From Ramlibacter sp. WS9 (GTDB lineage: Bacteria > Pseudomonadota > Gammaproteobacteria > Burkholderiales > Burkholderiaceae_C), in assembly GCF_003797765.1 (NCBI RefSeq), contig NZ_RKMB01000003.1:389207-453206 (forward strand): a stretch of DNA of 64,000 nt. Reading direction: 5' to 3'. A program made the position numbers and the translations under genes. Under the pieces are notes generated by a model. It was not told where the DNA came from. It was given only the letters and a program-made list of their open reading frames with translations, and ran no database searches. Shown one piece after another: positions 33,505 through 42,914 of the stretch; position 1 is the stretch's first letter; each line of letters starts with the position of its first letter.

Positions 33505-35508
33505 ATGTCCGCACTGTCCGTCGCCGTATTCGTGCTGTTGTGGGGCGCGGGTGCCTGTCTGTTGCCGATGCGAAGTGCGCTACAGGCGGCCATTGCGCTC
33601 ATCACCCAGCTGGTGGCGATGATCGCCATCGGGGAAGCGGTTGTGGGTGTGCTGTTCGGAGGCCCGCCGGTGGCGGGTCAGCTGGCATGGGCGTATCCCA
33701 TCGGCAATTTGAGCGTGCGCCTCGATGCGCTGGGCGCTTTCTTCCTGGCGTGGTCACTGCCGATGACGTTCCTTGGCAGCGTGTATGCCGTGGGCTATCT
33801 TCGCTCCCACTTCGGCTCAAAGCGGCATCTGGGCGTGCATTTCTCGCTGCTCAATCTGACGTCGCTTGCGTTTGTGCTGGTGTACACGGCCGATCATGCC
33901 CTTATCTTTCTGCTGGGCTGGGAGGTGGCCGCGCTGGCTGCATGGCTGTTGGTGATCTGGGACTACACGAATCAAAAGGTCCGATTCGCGGGATTCAACT
34001 ACCTGGTCTCCACGCATATCGGCCTGGTGTTCCTGATCGCCGGATTCATGATCCTCTACGCCCACTCGGGCTCCTGGTCCATAGCTGCGTTCGGCGAGTG
34101 GTTGCGCGACCATCCGGGCGGCGAGCGCGACTTGGTGTTCCTGCTTCTCGTGGCGAGCTTCGCGCTCAAATCGGCATTCTTTCCCTTCCACTCATGGCTT
34201 CCGCGCGCGCATGCAGCCGCACCGGCCCATGTCTCGGCACTGATGTCTGGTGTCATCCACAAGGCAGGGCTGTATGCGTTGGTCCGGTTTGTCATCCTCA
34301 TCGGCACGCCCGACGAGTGGATGGGCTGGTTTCTCATCGGGTTCTCGGCGTTGTCGGCAGTCGTGGGCGCGCTCTATACGGTCGGCCAGCGTGACCTGAA
34401 GCGCCTGCTGGGGTACTCGTCCACGGAGAACGTCGGCATCGCAGGCATCGGCTTGGGCATCGGCTGCCTGGGGCTGGCGTGGAAGAACCCAGTGCTGGCG
34501 ACGTTCGGGTTCGGCGGCGGCCTTCTGCACATCCTGAACCACGCATTCTTCAAGTGCCAGCTGTTCTACGCCGCGGGTGCGGTGTACCAGGCCACACACA
34601 CCGTGGATATGGAAAAGCTGGGCGGCATTTCGCGGCTGATGCCTTGGACAGCCATGAGCTTCCTGCTGGGCGGACTCGCGATTTCCGGCTTGCCGCCGCT
34701 CAATGGCTTCACGAGCGAGTTCGTGATCTATTCGGGCCTGTTCACCGGCGAGGCGATCGGAGTCGGCGCCAAGGTCGCGCTCTGCCTGGCCGGGGCGGCG
34801 CTGGCCTTCGTGGGCGCAGTCTCCGCTTTGAGCATCACACGCGCATTCGGCGTCGTCTTCCTGGGGACTGCGCGCGACCCTGAGATCACGAGTTCGGGAG
34901 AGGCAAGCCGGTGGATGCTGGTGCCGGTGGGGCTGCATGCCTTGGGCGTCGTCTTGCTTGGCGTCGTCCCTGCCCTGGGCGTCGCGCTCGTGGAGTGGCC
35001 CGTCAAGCTAGCGCTGGAGCAAAGCCTGCCGGCTGCTGCCAACGTGCTGCCTGGGCTTGCCGCCGCACTCACCCGAATCGGCCTGATCTCCGGCGGTCTG
35101 GCCCTGCTGGTCATGGTTCTGGTGTGGCTGCGATACAGGGCCGTGGCCGCCCCCGGGAAGCGCCACGTCACCTGGGGCTGCGGCTACACCGCCGTTAACC
35201 CACGCATGCAGTACACAGGGGCGGGCTTCTCAGCCGATTTCAGCGAATATTTTCGCGGCGTGATGGTCCTGCTGCGCCGGCGCAAGGCGCCAGCGGGGTA
35301 CTTCCCGGATGACAGCTATCTCGTCACCGACTGCGTGGACGCCGTCGAGCGCCGGCTCTACTCAGTCATCAATCATGGGGACGCCTCGGCGGCGCAGATG
35401 TCCTCCCGACTCAAGGAGGACGATCCCCGCCTGGGCTTTGCTGCCGCGCTGGTGGCAATTCTGGTGATCGCCGGGCTGGCACTGCTGTCGGGAGGCCCAC
35501 TTCAATGA
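33505..35508 (+). CDS. Proton-translocating membrane subunit, HyfB/NuoL-like (complex 1)
   Basis: 667-aa antiporter-like subunit with about 15 hydrophobic segments. Conserved features: the charged helix LIFLLGWEVAALAAWLLVIWDYTNQ (Glu), the Lys/His helices ALKSAFFPFHSWLPRAHAAAPAHVSALMSGVIHKAGLYALVR, YTVGQRDLKRLLGYSSTENVGIAGIGLGIG, and ILNHAFFKCQLFYAAGAVYQ. The C-terminus extends into a HyfB/HycC-like cytoplasmic tail. It is the first gene of the first hyf-like set. The start at 33505 is the first ATG after the ctaD relic and overlaps nothing. It overlaps hyfC1 by four bases. Confidence 0.9.
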   Translation: MSALSVAVFVLLWGAGACLLPMRSALQAAIALITQLVAMIAIGEAVVGVLFGGPPVAGQLAWAYPIGNLSVRLDALGAFFLAWSLPMTFLGSVYAVGYLRSHFGSKRHLGVHFSLLNLTSLAFVLVYTADHALIFLLGWEVAALAAWLLVIWDYTNQKVRFAGFNYLVSTHIGLVFLIAGFMILYAHSGSWSIAAFGEWLRDHPGGERDLVFLLLVASFALKSAFFPFHSWLPRAHAAAPAHVSALMSGVIHKAGLYALVRFVILIGTPDEWMGWFLIGFSALSAVVGALYTVGQRDLKRLLGYSSTENVGIAGIGLGIGCLGLAWKNPVLATFGFGGGLLHILNHAFFKCQLFYAAGAVYQATHTVDMEKLGGISRLMPWTAMSFLLGGLAISGLPPLNGFTSEFVIYSGLFTGEAIGVGAKVALCLAGAALAFVGAVSALSITRAFGVVFLGTARDPEITSSGEASRWMLVPVGLHALGVVLLGVVPALGVALVEWPVKLALEQSLPAAANVLPGLAAALTRIGLISGGLALLVMVLVWLRYRAVAAPGKRHVTWGCGYTAVNPRMQYTGAGFSADFSEYFRGVMVLLRRRKAPAGYFPDDSYLVTDCVDAVERRLYSVINHGDASAAQMSSRLKEDDPRLGFAAALVAILVIAGLALLSGGPLQ

Positions 35509-36434
35509 GGGGGCTGCTCCTGACGACGCATGTCCTCGCAGTGCTCGCCATGCCGGTGCTCATGGTCGGGGTGGTGAATCGGACAAAATCGCTATGGGCC
35601 GGGCGTAAGGGCCCAAGGCTTCTTCAGTTCGCCTGGGACCTCCAACGCCTGATGCACAAGCGTCCGGTCTACAGCGTCGTGTCCACGCCATTGTTCATTG
35701 CGGGGTCGTGGGTCGTCCTGTCTGCGTCGCTGCTCGCTGCAGTGATCGCGCCCATCTTCGGCGACGTCTCCCCGCTGCAGTTCGAACGAGATTTCATCGT
35801 GTTCGCCTACACGCTGGGCCTGGCGCGGATCTTCCTCATGCTGTCCGCCATGGATGTAGGCAGCGCGTTCGAAGGCATGGGTGCCGCGCGAGAGGCTTCG
35901 TTCACGGCATTTATCGAACCGGCCCTGTTCTTGCTCATCGGCTCAGCCGGCGTGGCCACGGGGCACACCAGCTTCGCCGGGCTGCTGGGACATCTGCACG
36001 CGAGCGCGCTGTTCCCGGTGCTGGCGGCCCCGGTCGTGCTTGTCCTCTTCGTGCTGTTGCAAGCAGAGGCTTCCAGGGTTCCCGTCGACGACCCATTGAC
36101 GCACCTGGAGCTGACCATGGTTCACGAGGTGATGATTCTCGATCACAGCGGCCCCGAACTTGCCGCCATGCAATTCGCCTCGGCCGTCAAGATGACCACC
36201 TACGCGGGATTGATCGCCGCAGTGGTCAATCCATTCGAGATCGCGGGGTCGCCTGTTCTGGGTGTGCTGTCCTCGATCTTGCTCATGGTCGGCGTCGCCG
36301 TGGCCATCGGTTGCGTTGAGTCGCTCACGGCCCGGTTGCCTCTGCGTCATGTGCCGCGCTACCTTATGCTGGCTTCGTTGGTGGCCCTGACGTGTTTGGG
36401 CGCCACCGCATGGATGGCGGGAGTCAGAAATTGA
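35505..36434 (+). CDS. Membrane subunit, HyfC/NuoH-like (complex 1)
   Basis: 309 aa, the membrane arm subunit that carries the quinone-site-side scaffold in complex I. Typical HyfC/HycD landmarks: GPRLLQFAWDLQRLMHKRPVYS, ARIFLMLSAMDVGSAFEGMGAAREASFTAFIEPALFLL, and VPVDDPLTHLELTMVHEVMILDHSGPELA. Eight or so helices. Overlaps both neighbours by four bases (ATGA with hyfB1, TTGA with hyfE1). Confidence 0.9.
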   Translation: MRGLLLTTHVLAVLAMPVLMVGVVNRTKSLWAGRKGPRLLQFAWDLQRLMHKRPVYSVVSTPLFIAGSWVVLSASLLAAVIAPIFGDVSPLQFERDFIVFAYTLGLARIFLMLSAMDVGSAFEGMGAAREASFTAFIEPALFLLIGSAGVATGHTSFAGLLGHLHASALFPVLAAPVVLVLFVLLQAEASRVPVDDPLTHLELTMVHEVMILDHSGPELAAMQFASAVKMTTYAGLIAAVVNPFEIAGSPVLGVLSSILLMVGVAVAIGCVESLTARLPLRHVPRYLMLASLVALTCLGATAWMAGVRN

Positions 36435-37042
36435 CGCCCGCCCTGATCCTGTTTCTCGCGGCGGTCGTGCTGCCGATCTTCTTTTCGAAGATCAACGCCG
36501 CACCTTTCTGGCTCGTTGCGCAGGCTGTCGCGCTTGCCTGGACCATCGGGCGGCACGCGGAGTTTTCGGCTCACACTCTGCTGGCTGTCGGCGAAGTCCT
36601 CCTGGTGCGTGCGGTGGCGGTCCCTTGGCTGCTAAGCCGTGCCATCGCCAGGCACGAAGATGCCGGCAAGGACCTCATGCCTTCGAATCTGTTCGCGTGG
36701 GCGGTCGGCATCACCCTGCTTGTGCTCGCGTTCCAGTTCGTGACGCCCGCCGGGGCCGATCCGCACACGTTGACACTCGGGGTCGTTGGATCGACGGTGG
36801 TGATGGCGCTGCTGGTGCTGTCGACGAACGAGTCCCCGGGGGCGCAGCTGGTAGCGGTCCTGTTCATGGAAAACGCGCTGGTCCTGTTTGAGTCCTTATC
36901 CCCGCAGCCCTGGCCCCTGCCGATCCATGCCGCCCTGGGCGTCGTCTACGTGCTCACCGTGGCCGTCGGCGCCTGGCTGATCGGAACACCCGATCCGCTG
37001 CCAGCTGGCGGGGATCGGGAACACCAGGAGAGACGCGCGTGA
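36431..37042 (+). CDS. Membrane subunit, HyfE-like (complex 1), TTG start
   Basis: 203 aa from the TTG at 36431, sharing TTGA with the upstream stop. Small hydrophobic subunit with six helices, corresponding to HyfE/NuoK-type proteins: VVLPIFFSKINAAPFWLVAQAVALAWTIG, ELVTPAG-like loop, ESPGAQLVAVLFMENALVLFES. It is more divergent than its neighbours and the assignment rests mainly on position and topology. Confidence 0.8.
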   Translation: MTPALILFLAAVVLPIFFSKINAAPFWLVAQAVALAWTIGRHAEFSAHTLLAVGEVLLVRAVAVPWLLSRAIARHEDAGKDLMPSNLFAWAVGITLLVLAFQFVTPAGADPHTLTLGVVGSTVVMALLVLSTNESPGAQLVAVLFMENALVLFESLSPQPWPLPIHAALGVVYVLTVAVGAWLIGTPDPLPAGGDREHQERRA

Positions 37043-38472
37043 GCGGCGCGCTTGCCGCGCCCACGCGCGACCCTGCTTTCCAGCCGAGCGCCCATGGATG
37101 GCTCGGCTCGGCATTGGTGCTCGTCGCGCTGGGCGCGGTCGTCCTTTGGGTGACCATTTTCGTGCGCACGCCCATTGGCGAACTTCCAGTGCACTTCGCT
37201 CAAGGCTACTTTGTGCTCGACGCCACGTCTATGCTGTTTCTGCTGGTCATCAACCTCGTGTTCCTGGGGATCAGCGTGTACATGTGGTCGCGAATTCGGA
37301 CCTCCGCAATCCTCGCGCGGACCATCGGGAGCCGCGCCACGCTCTCCTTGGCATTCATGGTTGCGATGAACCTGGGCACGCTGTCCAACAATCTGCTGCT
37401 CCTGTGGGCCTTCGTTGAATTGACGACGCTTTGCGCCGTGCCACTCGTGGCGCAAGGAGTTGCGCTGCGGCCCCGGCGGGTGGCTTGGCAATACATGCTC
37501 TATTCGAGCATGGCCTTGGCGCTGACGTTTCTGGGTATTTTGTGTCTGGCACGCTCGGCCCAACTTCATGGGCTCGAAATCAACTTCGCCCTGGATCAAA
37601 TGTCCCAGGGTCTCGCGACACCAGGCGATGGCTGGCAGCGGCTCGGGCTTGCGTTGATGCTGCTGGGCCTTGGCAGCAAGCTCGGGCTGGCCCCGTTGTA
37701 CAGCTGGTTGCCCGAGACCTACGAAGCCGCACCTACCAGCACCAGCGCTCTATTGGCCGCGGTCCAGTTCAACATCAGTGTGGTGGCCGTCTTGCGGATC
37801 CTGCAAGTGTTTCGCGGGCATGACATCGCGTTCGTGATGAATATCCTGTTGGTCATGGGCTGCCTGTCCCTGCTGGTGGCGGCTGTTCAGGTGATGGCCG
37901 CCCGCAGCTACAAGCGCCTCATCGCCTATGCCTGCGTGAGCTCCTCGGGGGTTATTGCGATCGGTCTGTCGGTGGGCAAGGCGGCGGCCTACGGCGTGCT
38001 GCTTTACATCGTCAGCAACGCCTTCGTCAAGGCATTGCTGTTCCTCACGGCCGGGCGGCTACGAGCCGTCTATCGCACGAACGAGTCCAAGGCGCTCGGC
38101 GGCGCGATTCGCGTCCTTCCCTTCTCGGGTGGGCTCTTCACGGTGGGTGTGTTCGCGCTTCTCGGGTTTCCGCCGTTCGGTGGCTTCATGGCCGAAATGC
38201 TCATCCTGTCAGGGACAGTGCAGGCCGGCAACCTGCTCGCCTTCACCGTGATGTGTACGATGCTCACGGTCATCTTCGTCGCCACGGGGCGATCGATCTT
38301 TCCCATGATCTGGGGCCGTTCCGAGGTGCATGTCGCGGCGGTCAAGGAGAACTGGATGACGGCACTGCCCAAGCTGGGCTTCGTGGTCGCGCTGGTGCTA
38401 CTGGGAATCTATACGCCCGCGCCAGTCAGCCGCTTGCTGGTGCTCGTGGCGCAATCAATCGGGGGCCATTGA
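37039..38472 (+). CDS. Proton-translocating membrane subunit, HyfF/NuoN-like (complex 1)
   Basis: 477 aa with a GTG start (overlap with the previous stop). Antiporter-like 14-helix protein: LLLLWAFVELTTLCAVPLVA (Glu helix), KLGLAPLYSWLPETYEAAPTSTSALLAAVQFNISVVAVLRILQ, and ARSYKRLIAYACVSSSGVIAIG. It ends with the TGATG overlap into the large-subunit gene. Matches HyfF in order and length. Confidence 0.88.
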   Translation: MSGALAAPTRDPAFQPSAHGWLGSALVLVALGAVVLWVTIFVRTPIGELPVHFAQGYFVLDATSMLFLLVINLVFLGISVYMWSRIRTSAILARTIGSRATLSLAFMVAMNLGTLSNNLLLLWAFVELTTLCAVPLVAQGVALRPRRVAWQYMLYSSMALALTFLGILCLARSAQLHGLEINFALDQMSQGLATPGDGWQRLGLALMLLGLGSKLGLAPLYSWLPETYEAAPTSTSALLAAVQFNISVVAVLRILQVFRGHDIAFVMNILLVMGCLSLLVAAVQVMAARSYKRLIAYACVSSSGVIAIGLSVGKAAAYGVLLYIVSNAFVKALLFLTAGRLRAVYRTNESKALGGAIRVLPFSGGLFTVGVFALLGFPPFGGFMAEMLILSGTVQAGNLLAFTVMCTMLTVIFVATGRSIFPMIWGRSEVHVAAVKENWMTALPKLGFVVALVLLGIYTPAPVSRLLVLVAQSIGGH

Positions 38473-39953
38473 TGTTGCAGGCCACGTCTGTCGCCATGAG
38501 GCTGACGCGGGAGATCGAACCGGCGAGCCTGGATGATTGGGTCGCCGGCTGCGACCGGGCCCTCGCGCGAGGCGCCCGGATGCTGACACTCTTTGGACGC
38601 GAGGATGGGACCGGCCGAGTCGTCACCACGGCTGTTTTGCTCCCAGAGCACGGCTCAATTGAGATCCTGAGGGGGCATGGAGTACCCAACCAGCGCTACC
38701 AAGCGCTTACGTCGAACCACCCCGCCGTGCACATGTTTGAACGCGAGTTGTGGGAGCAGACTGGCCTGGTTCCCGAGGGCCATCCATGGCTGAAGCCCGT
38801 ACGCTACGAAGGCGCCCGCCAGCAGCAGATGCACGGGCATCCGTATTTCAACGTGCGCGGGCATGGCATCCACGAAGTCGGCGTCGGCCCTATTCACGCA
38901 AGCGTGATCGAGCCAGGGCATTTCCGCTTCATGTGTCACGGCGAGACCGTGCATCACCTGGAGATCCAGCTTGGCTATCAGCACCGCGGCGTCGAGGCCT
39001 TGCTGCTGCGCCGCAATCCGTTGGGCCTGGCGCCGTTGGTCGAAACCATCGTGGGCGACTCTTCCATTGCCTACGCCTGGGGTTACTGCGCGGCGGTCGA
39101 GGCCCTCTCAGATACCCAGGTGAATCTGCAGACGGACATCGTGCGCGGTATCGCGCTCGAATTGGAGCGCATCGGCATGCACCTCGTGGCACTCACGGGT
39201 CTGGCAACCGACATTGCCTTCCTGCAGGGCGGCGCGACGTATGGCAGGCTGCGCACGGCGATCATCAATGCGACCATGCGCGCATGCGGCAGCCGATTCG
39301 GTCGGGGATGGCTGCGTCCCGGCGACGCGCGTTTTGGCATCGACGATGCGCGGCGCGCGGACCTGGTGCAAACGATCGCTGGCCTGTTGAAGGACATGGC
39401 CGAAGTGAACGATCTCATGCTCGGTGCCCGCAGCGTCAAGGCCCGTTTCCAGGGCGTAGGCACCGTCGATGCCCAGTCGGCACGCGGTATTGGGCTCACT
39501 GGCCTGGTGGCACGCGCGAGCGGACTGCCGTTCGACACGCGTTCGCGTCTGCCCGGCAAGCTGTACACCGCACATCCTGTTCCCACGCTCGTGGAGGACA
39601 CCGGCGACTGCTGGGCGCGCTTCAGGTTGCGCATGAGGGAGGCGGAAGCCTCCGCCCGATGGATTGCAAAGGCCTTGCAGGTGCCCGATCTTGCTTTGCC
39701 GCCGCACCAGGCCGCCGCACCAGGGCGATTGTGGCCGCGGACGCTGTGCGTCTCCGTTCGCGAGGGGTTCCGCGGACCTGTGATCCAGGCCCTCGAAACC
39801 GGCGAGGACGGCAGCTTGCTGCACTACAAGGTCCAGGACCCGTCGATGCAGAACTGGTACGGCCTGGCGCTGGCGCTGCGCGAGAACGAAATCTCGGACT
39901 TTCCGATCTGCAACAAGAGCTTTGATCTTTCCTATTGCGGAAACGATCTGTAA
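38472..39953 (+). CDS. NiFe-hydrogenase-like large subunit lacking nickel ligands, HyfG-like (complex 1)
   Basis: 493 aa. The N-terminal ~115 residues are NuoC/HyfG-like and the rest NuoD-like (GHGIHEVGVGPIHASVIEPGHFRF, EALLLRRNP). The usual RxCGxC nickel motif reads TIVGDSS (residues 192-198), and the C-terminal DPCxxC reads DPSMQNW (456-462). All four ligand cysteines are gone, so it cannot hold a Ni-Fe site. This places it in the Ehr-type family between complex I NuoD and hydrogenase. The C-terminus has no cleavable maturation tail, consistent with that. No hyp maturation genes are nearby. Confidence 0.9.
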   Translation: MLQATSVAMRLTREIEPASLDDWVAGCDRALARGARMLTLFGREDGTGRVVTTAVLLPEHGSIEILRGHGVPNQRYQALTSNHPAVHMFERELWEQTGLVPEGHPWLKPVRYEGARQQQMHGHPYFNVRGHGIHEVGVGPIHASVIEPGHFRFMCHGETVHHLEIQLGYQHRGVEALLLRRNPLGLAPLVETIVGDSSIAYAWGYCAAVEALSDTQVNLQTDIVRGIALELERIGMHLVALTGLATDIAFLQGGATYGRLRTAIINATMRACGSRFGRGWLRPGDARFGIDDARRADLVQTIAGLLKDMAEVNDLMLGARSVKARFQGVGTVDAQSARGIGLTGLVARASGLPFDTRSRLPGKLYTAHPVPTLVEDTGDCWARFRLRMREAEASARWIAKALQVPDLALPPHQAAAPGRLWPRTLCVSVREGFRGPVIQALETGEDGSLLHYKVQDPSMQNWYGLALALRENEISDFPICNKSFDLSYCGNDL

Positions 39954-39960
39954 GGGACCC

Positions 39961-40710
39961 GTGCTCAAGTCAATCGCCGTGAGGGTGTCGCAGGGCTCCC
40001 AATACATCAAAGACCCGCGCAAGGCGGATCCCGTGGGCTTTCGCGGCTTGCCCGTCATTGGCAAGGAACTCTGCGAAGCAGATTGCCGCAGGTGCGCCGA
40101 CGCTTGCCCCACTCAGGCGATCGATGTGGACCCTGTGCGCATCGATCTGGGGCGCTGCATCATGTGCGGCGACTGCGCGCCGGTTTGTCCCTCGAAGAAG
40201 ATTTCGTACTCCAGCCAGTTTCAACTGGCCGCCACATCTCGAGACGGATTGGTGATCAGTCAGGCTCGGCCGCGTCCGGACCCCGTGAAGGTGTCGCAAG
40301 CCTTGCACCGGCGATTCGGCCGCTCGATGAAGTTGAGGTCCGTTTCCGCAGGCGGCTGCAATGGCTGCGAGTTGGAGGTCAACGCGTTGACGAACGTGAA
40401 CTTCGATATTGGACGCTACGGCATCGACATCGTCGCTTCGCCGCGCCACGCGGATGGCCTGATCCTCACCGGCCCCATCACACTCAACATGGCTCTTGCT
40501 CTGCAGCTTTGCTGGGATGCCATGCCGGAGCCCAAGATCGTCATTGCCGTGGGCGCATGCGCGATCTCCGCCGGCCTGTTCGAGAATGCGGCGGGTGTCG
40601 AGCGCAGCTTCCTCGAGCGATTCAAACCGACACTGTTCGTGCCTGGCTGTCCTGCGCATCCCTTGACGATGGTGTGCGGGATCCTGGATCTGCTCGGGAT
40701 TGAGAGCTGA
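39961..40710 (+). CDS. Fused 2x[4Fe-4S] ferredoxin / NuoB-like small subunit, HyfH-HyfI type (complex 1)
   Basis: 249 aa, GTG start at 39961. The N-terminal ~85 residues hold two [4Fe-4S] motifs: CEADCRRCADACP (C38, C42, C45, C49, unusual Cx3C spacing at the first step) and CIMCGDCAPVCP (C66, C69, C72, C76). The C-terminal ~125 residues are the small-subunit fold with cluster ligands C133, C136, C200, C230 (GGCNGCELE, GACAISAG, GCPAHP). Fusing HyfH and HyfI in one chain gives an internal Fe-S wire from a soluble donor to the NuoD-like subunit. It ends the first set; the region after it carries a hairpin. Confidence 0.9.
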   Translation: MLKSIAVRVSQGSQYIKDPRKADPVGFRGLPVIGKELCEADCRRCADACPTQAIDVDPVRIDLGRCIMCGDCAPVCPSKKISYSSQFQLAATSRDGLVISQARPRPDPVKVSQALHRRFGRSMKLRSVSAGGCNGCELEVNALTNVNFDIGRYGIDIVASPRHADGLILTGPITLNMALALQLCWDAMPEPKIVIAVGACAISAGLFENAAGVERSFLERFKPTLFVPGCPAHPLTMVCGILDLLGIES

Positions 40711-40865
40711 CGCTGTCCAGGGCCGCCGCGCCGCGCGGCGGTGCTCCAGTGTTGAATCTCATTAATGTAAGATGTGCATAAGATGTAATTGCCACTCTGC
40801 GTTGTCGAGGATATCCATGGCGCTGAAGACCGCGAGGTTGATGCTGCCTCGTCCCTTGCAGGACC
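40711..40865. promoter_or_regulatory. Intergenic region between the two hyf-like sets
   Basis: 155 bases. A GC-rich hairpin at 40723-40741 (8-bp stem, 3-base loop, no T run) sits just after hyfI1 and could attenuate or stabilise transcripts. An AT-rich patch follows at 40752-40790 with TTGAAT, a 17-base gap and a TGCATA-like -10. It overlaps a direct repeat TAAGATGT at 40768-40775 and 40779-40786 (11-bp period, one helical turn). It may hold an independent promoter for the second set with a two-site operator. A 29-codon frame at 40817 begins MALKTARL. Confidence 0.45.
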
Positions 40866-40898
40866 GTGGTCGGCGCCCCCGCGCACTCGAAGTCGGCC

Positions 40899-42914
40899 AT
40901 GGCTAGCCCGGCGCAATGGCTGGCACTTGACTGGATCCTGGTGATCCTGGGCGCGTGGCTTGCGGTGGGGATCGTCGGAGTCCTCTTCTTGCGGCGCCTG
41001 GCCTTCGTTGCACATGTGCTCTTCCCGGCCGGCGCGGTGCTCAGCCTGGGCCTCTTTGCGGTCGCGGCGATAGCGCTGGCGGCGACACCCGAAGTTGCCG
41101 TGCTTCCCATTGGGCTTCCCGCGCTGCCATTTCACCTCCGGCTCGACAGCCTTTCAGCGTTCTTCCTGATGGTCATCGGGGCGGCCTCGGCGGGCATCTC
41201 GACTTTTGCGGCCGGCTATTTCCGCCGGGGCGAAGGCACGCCCCCCGGCTTGCTTTGCCTGGAATACCACGTCTTCCTGGTCAGCATGGCGGGCGTGCTC
41301 CTGGCAGACGACGCCTATTCCTTCATGGTGATGTGGGAGACGATGGCCCTGTCGTCCTTCTTCCTGGTGACGGCCAACCACCGTGTCCCCGAAGTGCGCA
41401 GTGCCGGCTATCTCTACATCACCATGGCCCGGATCGGAGCAATAGCGATCCTGCTGTGCTTTGGCGTGTTGCAGGCGAACACAGGCGACTACACGTTCGC
41501 CAACATGCGAGCCCAATCGTTGTCGCCGTTCTGGGCATCGATAGGGTTTCTGCTGGCACTCTTCGGGTTCGGTGCCAAGGCCGGCGTCCTGCCGCTGCAC
41601 GTCTGGCTGCCCGAAGCGCATCCGGCCGCGCCGTCGCCGGTGTCAGCATTGATGAGTGGCGTGATGCTGAATACCGCGATCTATGGCTTGCTGCGAGTCA
41701 CCTTGGACCTGCTTCACCTCAGATTGTGGTGGTGGGGAGGGTTGCTGCTGGCCGTCGGGCTTGCCACGGCGCTGTTCGGCGTCGTATTTGCTTCCGTCCA
41801 GACCGACATGAAGCGCCTGCTCGCCTATTCCTCGATCGAGAACATGGGCCTCGTTTTTGTCGGGCTGGGTTTGACTCTGATCTTCGCTGGCTACGAAATG
41901 AAGCCAATGGCCGCGCTCTCACTGACGGCGACCCTGTACCACGTAGCCAGCCACTCCTTCTTCAAGAGCCTGCTCTTCCTGGGTACCGGATCTGTCCTGC
42001 ACGCCACCTCTGAACGCAATCTGGGGAAGCTGGGCGGGTTGATCCGCACGATGCCTTGGGTCGGCTGGTTGACATTGCTCGGCGTGCTCGCCAGCGCGGG
42101 CCTGCCTCCGCTCGGCGGGTTCATATCGGAGTGGCTGCTGCTGCAAAGCTTCCTGTTCACACCGAGCCTGCCGGTGCCATTGCTGACCATGCTCATCCCC
42201 GTGGTCGCCGCGCTGATCGCATTGGTGGCAGCCCTGGCCGGCTACACGATGGTCAAGTTCTTCGGGGTCATCTTCCTGGGCCAACCCCGCGAAGAGAAAC
42301 TGGCCCGCGCGCACGACGCGGGCGGCTGGGAGCGCGCCGGCATGCTCTGGCTGGCGCTCGGCTGCGTCGTGCTTGGGTTGCTGCCGACGCACTTCATCCG
42401 CTTGATCGATCACGTCACGCTGACACTGGTCGGCGCCGGCCTGGGCAGCCGCCTCGGCGAAAACGGCTGGCTGCTGGCCCCCAATGGCCTGGAGCAGGCC
42501 AGTTATGGACCGGTCATCTTCCTGTTGGGCATCCTGGCAAGCTTTGCGCTGGCCTACCTGCTGGTGCGCGCGCTGTACCACGGGCGCATGCGGCGCGCAC
42601 GGCCATGGGCCTGCGGTTTCCCATGGGGCACGGCGCGCATGCAGGACACCGCCGAGGGCTTCGGCCAGCCGATCCGGCAGATTTTCGAGGCGTTCTTCGT
42701 CATGAAGCGCGAACTGCCGACGCCCTTCGATGCGAACCCGCGCTACCGCGTCACCGTGGAGGACCATTTCTGGCGTTGGCTTTATGTGCCCATCATGGAC
42801 CTGGCCAACTACCTTGCCCGATTGGCGGGGAAGATGCAGCAGGGACGAATCTCGGTCTACCTGTTGTACAGCTTCCTCACCCTTGCGGCGACGCTCCTGG
42901 CGGTGATGCGATGA
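40899..42914 (+). CDS. Proton-translocating membrane subunit, HyfB/NuoL-like (complex 2)
   Basis: About 671 aa from ATG 40899 (a GTG at 40866 is an alternative). Antiporter-like subunit: AYSFMVMWETMALSSFFLVT (Glu helix), GFGAKAGVLPLHVWLPEAHPAAPSPVSALMSGVMLNTAIYGLLRV, DMKRLLAYSSIENMGLVFVGLG, and a HyfB-like cytoplasmic tail (WACGFPWGTARMQDTAEGFGQPIRQIFEAFFVMKRELP). It is a paralogue of the protein at 33505 rather than a recent duplicate. Overlaps the next gene by four bases. Confidence 0.9.
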   Translation: MASPAQWLALDWILVILGAWLAVGIVGVLFLRRLAFVAHVLFPAGAVLSLGLFAVAAIALAATPEVAVLPIGLPALPFHLRLDSLSAFFLMVIGAASAGISTFAAGYFRRGEGTPPGLLCLEYHVFLVSMAGVLLADDAYSFMVMWETMALSSFFLVTANHRVPEVRSAGYLYITMARIGAIAILLCFGVLQANTGDYTFANMRAQSLSPFWASIGFLLALFGFGAKAGVLPLHVWLPEAHPAAPSPVSALMSGVMLNTAIYGLLRVTLDLLHLRLWWWGGLLLAVGLATALFGVVFASVQTDMKRLLAYSSIENMGLVFVGLGLTLIFAGYEMKPMAALSLTATLYHVASHSFFKSLLFLGTGSVLHATSERNLGKLGGLIRTMPWVGWLTLLGVLASAGLPPLGGFISEWLLLQSFLFTPSLPVPLLTMLIPVVAALIALVAALAGYTMVKFFGVIFLGQPREEKLARAHDAGGWERAGMLWLALGCVVLGLLPTHFIRLIDHVTLTLVGAGLGSRLGENGWLLAPNGLEQASYGPVIFLLGILASFALAYLLVRALYHGRMRRARPWACGFPWGTARMQDTAEGFGQPIRQIFEAFFVMKRELPTPFDANPRYRVTVEDHFWRWLYVPIMDLANYLARLAGKMQQGRISVYLLYSFLTLAATLLAVMR

